A stretch of 6,770 nucleotides of DNA from Dehalococcoidia bacterium. GTDB taxonomy: Bacteria > Chloroflexota > Dehalococcoidia > GIF9 > AB-539-J10. The notes below the pieces were generated by a model. That model did no database searches. It was not told the DNA's origin and saw only the letters and a list, made by a program, of their open reading frames with translations. The DNA lies in assembly GCA_030603265.1 (NCBI GenBank), contig JAUVYD010000086.1, forward strand, positions 1-6,770. Direction: 5' to 3'. Of the stretch, positions 5,174 through 6,770 are shown one piece after another. Both the position numbers and the translations under genes were made by a program. The first letter of the stretch is position 1. Every line of letters starts with the position of its first letter.

Positions 5174-6770
5174 TCATTTACTCTCTCCAGACCGCCCTTG
5201 CTCACCCCAGATGCATGCGAGTGTGACCTGGATCTTCTTCTCAAAGCGGGCGATCAATTGACGGTTGGCGGCGACCAGCGCCTGCTCGGTTTCGATCTCA
5301 GCGACGATTGCTTGCTGCGTGGCGAGGGGAGGGAGGGGGATTTGAATAGAGGATAGGATGCCCTGATTCAAATTCTTCATCGTGACGCCAATGGCATGTT
5401 CTTCGAGATAAGCCCTAACCTTTGGAGACCCGATTTGAAAGAACGTGAAGCGGACATTGCATTCCGCCTTCAGTCTGATCACGAAGCACCCCGTGCCACA
5501 AAGCCAGCCATTCATCTCTGCAGCAACCACGGCACACCGTCCCATCTCACCACGTCTCCCGATGACGATGTCGTTCTCCCGAACGGTGAATTCTTTCAGG
5601 CGGTCTCTTGTATCGCACGACACCATCTTCACGCCGTCCTTGCTGATCGCCCCATCGACAATGTCTTGAGGATTGATGACAGGTATCCCGTGCGCGACGT
5701 AATCGCTTCGGTGGAGTGAAGTTCCGAATGGGCCTGTCACAATGGCTTCGCAAACCTCGCCAAGTTCGGTCATCGGCCAGTCGGGGTGGATGGGGATGTG
5801 GGGACGATAGTTGTCGAGAACGGCACGAGCGCCGTCGATAACTCTCTGGTAGCCCTCGATTTCCGCCACGATCTCCCTCTGCACCTCCAACGGTGGCAGG
5901 GGGATTTGAAAGTCTTCAACATAACTTCTTGGGATACGCTGTAGGCCACCGGTTCCGGTCATTTGAGCGATAGCAGCATCCCTGAACAAAGGGTGCATCA
6001 CGCAGAAATAGATCCATTCCGGCAAAACCTGTTCGCCCGGTCTCAAGACATAGAACTCGCTTGAGCCGAATCCAATTCCGTTGAGAAGACCGCGCGCTAC
6101 ACCCGCTTTGCCGTTCTCGAAGCACGGCGTCACCTTCGCTAGAAGAACATCGTTGTCCTCGAAGTAGGTGTAACTAGCCGATACCTCAGAAAGCTGCTTC
6201 TCCTCGCTTGGCTGAAACGCCATGCGGTGCTCGTTCAGGTCGGCCATCGGTACGAACGAGATACGGGTATCAGGCGCCAGATCGGCCAACTGGCTCTTTC
6301 GCGGGTTGATTGTGCAGATGTTTCCGAGCCTGACCAGCGGGAATGCATGGCTCCCCACACCATTCTCCCGATACCTCTCCCCACTCAGGTTGTATTCGCC
6401 GTTCGCTGCAATCTTCTCCTTCTGCACGATCAACCCAAGCGTGGGCCGCAAGCCTTCAACTGATTCCCCCGTGTGCAGGCGGCGCAGGTATTCGCCTATC
6501 TCGGCACGAACTTGCGGCAGGTCGTTCTTGTCAATCTCGCGCCGCTGCGCGCCGAGGCCGAACCCGTCGTTCTCGACTTTGAAGAAGGCGATGGTGTTGG
6601 TCTTCCTGGCCAGGGACTTGTCAAGAATCAATATCGAGGTCTTGACGCCGGAATAGGGATTGAACACACCCGCGGGCAACGAGACGACCGCAACGAGGTA
6701 CTCTTCCACCAGCATCTTGCGCAGTTGTTTGTAGGCGGTCTGGCTCTGGAAGATGATGCCTTCGGGCACG
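5174..6770 (-). CDS. type I restriction-modification HsdM-HsdS fusion, C-terminal part (5' end outside the window)
   Basis: About 531 residues of a longer polypeptide are visible, read leftward from the window edge to TGA 5176-5174. The first part (about 1-120) is the end of a type I N6-adenine methylase: PEGIIFQSQTAYKQLRKML, then LPAGVFNPYSGVKTSILILDK. Without a break it passes into a complete specificity subunit. TRD1 starts near FPLVRLGNICTINP (143-156) and ends with IPLPPLEVQREIVAEIE, leading into the central helix (about 289-321). TRD2 starts near WPMTELGEVCEAIVTGPFG (331-349) and ends with IPLPPLATQQAIVAEIE and the C-terminal helix (about 477-515). Two TRDs and two helices give the usual pseudo-dimeric HsdS recognising a split target. 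Separate hsdM and hsdS genes are more usual, so this is an M-S fusion. The catalytic NPPF motif must lie outside the window. HsdR is not visible. Confidence 0.92.
   Translation of the reverse strand, partial: VPEGIIFQSQTAYKQLRKMLVEEYLVAVVSLPAGVFNPYSGVKTSILILDKSLARKTNTIAFFKVENDGFGLGAQRREIDKNDLPQVRAEIGEYLRRLHTGESVEGLRPTLGLIVQKEKIAANGEYNLSGERYRENGVGSHAFPLVRLGNICTINPRKSQLADLAPDTRISFVPMADLNEHRMAFQPSEEKQLSEVSASYTYFEDNDVLLAKVTPCFENGKAGVARGLLNGIGFGSSEFYVLRPGEQVLPEWIYFCVMHPLFRDAAIAQMTGTGGLQRIPRSYVEDFQIPLPPLEVQREIVAEIEGYQRVIDGARAVLDNYRPHIPIHPDWPMTELGEVCEAIVTGPFGTSLHRSDYVAHGIPVINPQDIVDGAISKDGVKMVSCDTRDRLKEFTVRENDIVIGRRGEMGRCAVVAAEMNGWLCGTGCFVIRLKAECNVRFTFFQIGSPKVRAYLEEHAIGVTMKNLNQGILSSIQIPLPPLATQQAIVAEIETEQALVAANRQLIARFEKKIQVTLACIWGEQGRSGESK
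5334..5346. repeat. 13-bp direct repeat in the specificity part, copy at the TRD2/C-terminal helix junction
   Basis: AGGGGGATTTGAA is identical to bases 5898-5910. Both encode the QIPLP boundary (on the minus strand) where a target recognition domain meets a helix. Such repeated boundaries reflect the internal duplication of HsdS and can be recombination points for exchange of recognition domains. Confidence 0.7.
5898..5910. repeat. 13-bp direct repeat in the specificity part, copy at the TRD1/central helix junction
   Basis: This is the exact partner of 5334-5346, placed at the end of TRD1 in the FQIPLPPLEVQREIVAEIE segment. The surrounding coding sequence is also similar between the two halves, as expected for the duplicated HsdS architecture. 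Confidence 0.7.

Overview
The window is bacterial, GC-rich DNA that looks like an accessory region next to a tRNA gene. It opens with the end of a metabolic gene, an acyl-CoA dehydrogenase. After that comes a diverged tRNA-His, and everything beyond is of the anti-phage or restriction type. The phylum cannot be fixed from the sequence. High GC, a CCA tail encoded in the tRNA, and two starts that look leaderless or nearly so would fit several GC-rich groups (Actinomycetota, Chloroflexota and others).

Layout: 1-734 (+) is the 3' part of an acyl-CoA dehydrogenase. 862-937 (+) is a tRNA-His(GTG)-like sequence of exactly 76 nt with several stem mismatches. 1222-2112 (-) encodes an AbiJ-like protein with an N-terminal FSER-type domain and a C-terminal HEPN-like region. 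2223-2348 is the first copy of a 126-bp imperfect palindromic repeat. 2691-4037 (+) encodes a protein with a ParB/sulfiredoxin-type N-terminal domain and a helical C-terminal region. 4086-5027 (+) encodes a class D12 adenine-N6 DNA methyltransferase of the Dam type. 5026-5151 is a second, better preserved copy of the repeat in the same orientation. 5174-6770 (-) is the 3' part of a fused type I HsdM-HsdS gene that runs off the window.

The AbiJ-like gene and the ParB-like/Dam pair are divergently arranged around repeat copy 1. The two repeat copies bracket the ParB-like/Dam pair. Promoter-like hexamers lie directly in front of the AbiJ-like gene (TTGACA-16-TATGAT) and the Dam gene (TGGCCA-17-TAGAAT). 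Both place transcription starts at or within a few bases of an ATG. The ParB-like gene instead has a near-perfect Shine-Dalgarno sequence.

The most interesting hypothesis is a small defense cassette: a ParB-like DNA-binding or nucleotide-hydrolysing protein, a modification methylase and a HEPN-type effector, next to a type I restriction-modification locus and inserted downstream of tRNA-His. No integrase, transposase, restriction nuclease (HsdR) or CRISPR array is visible in the window.
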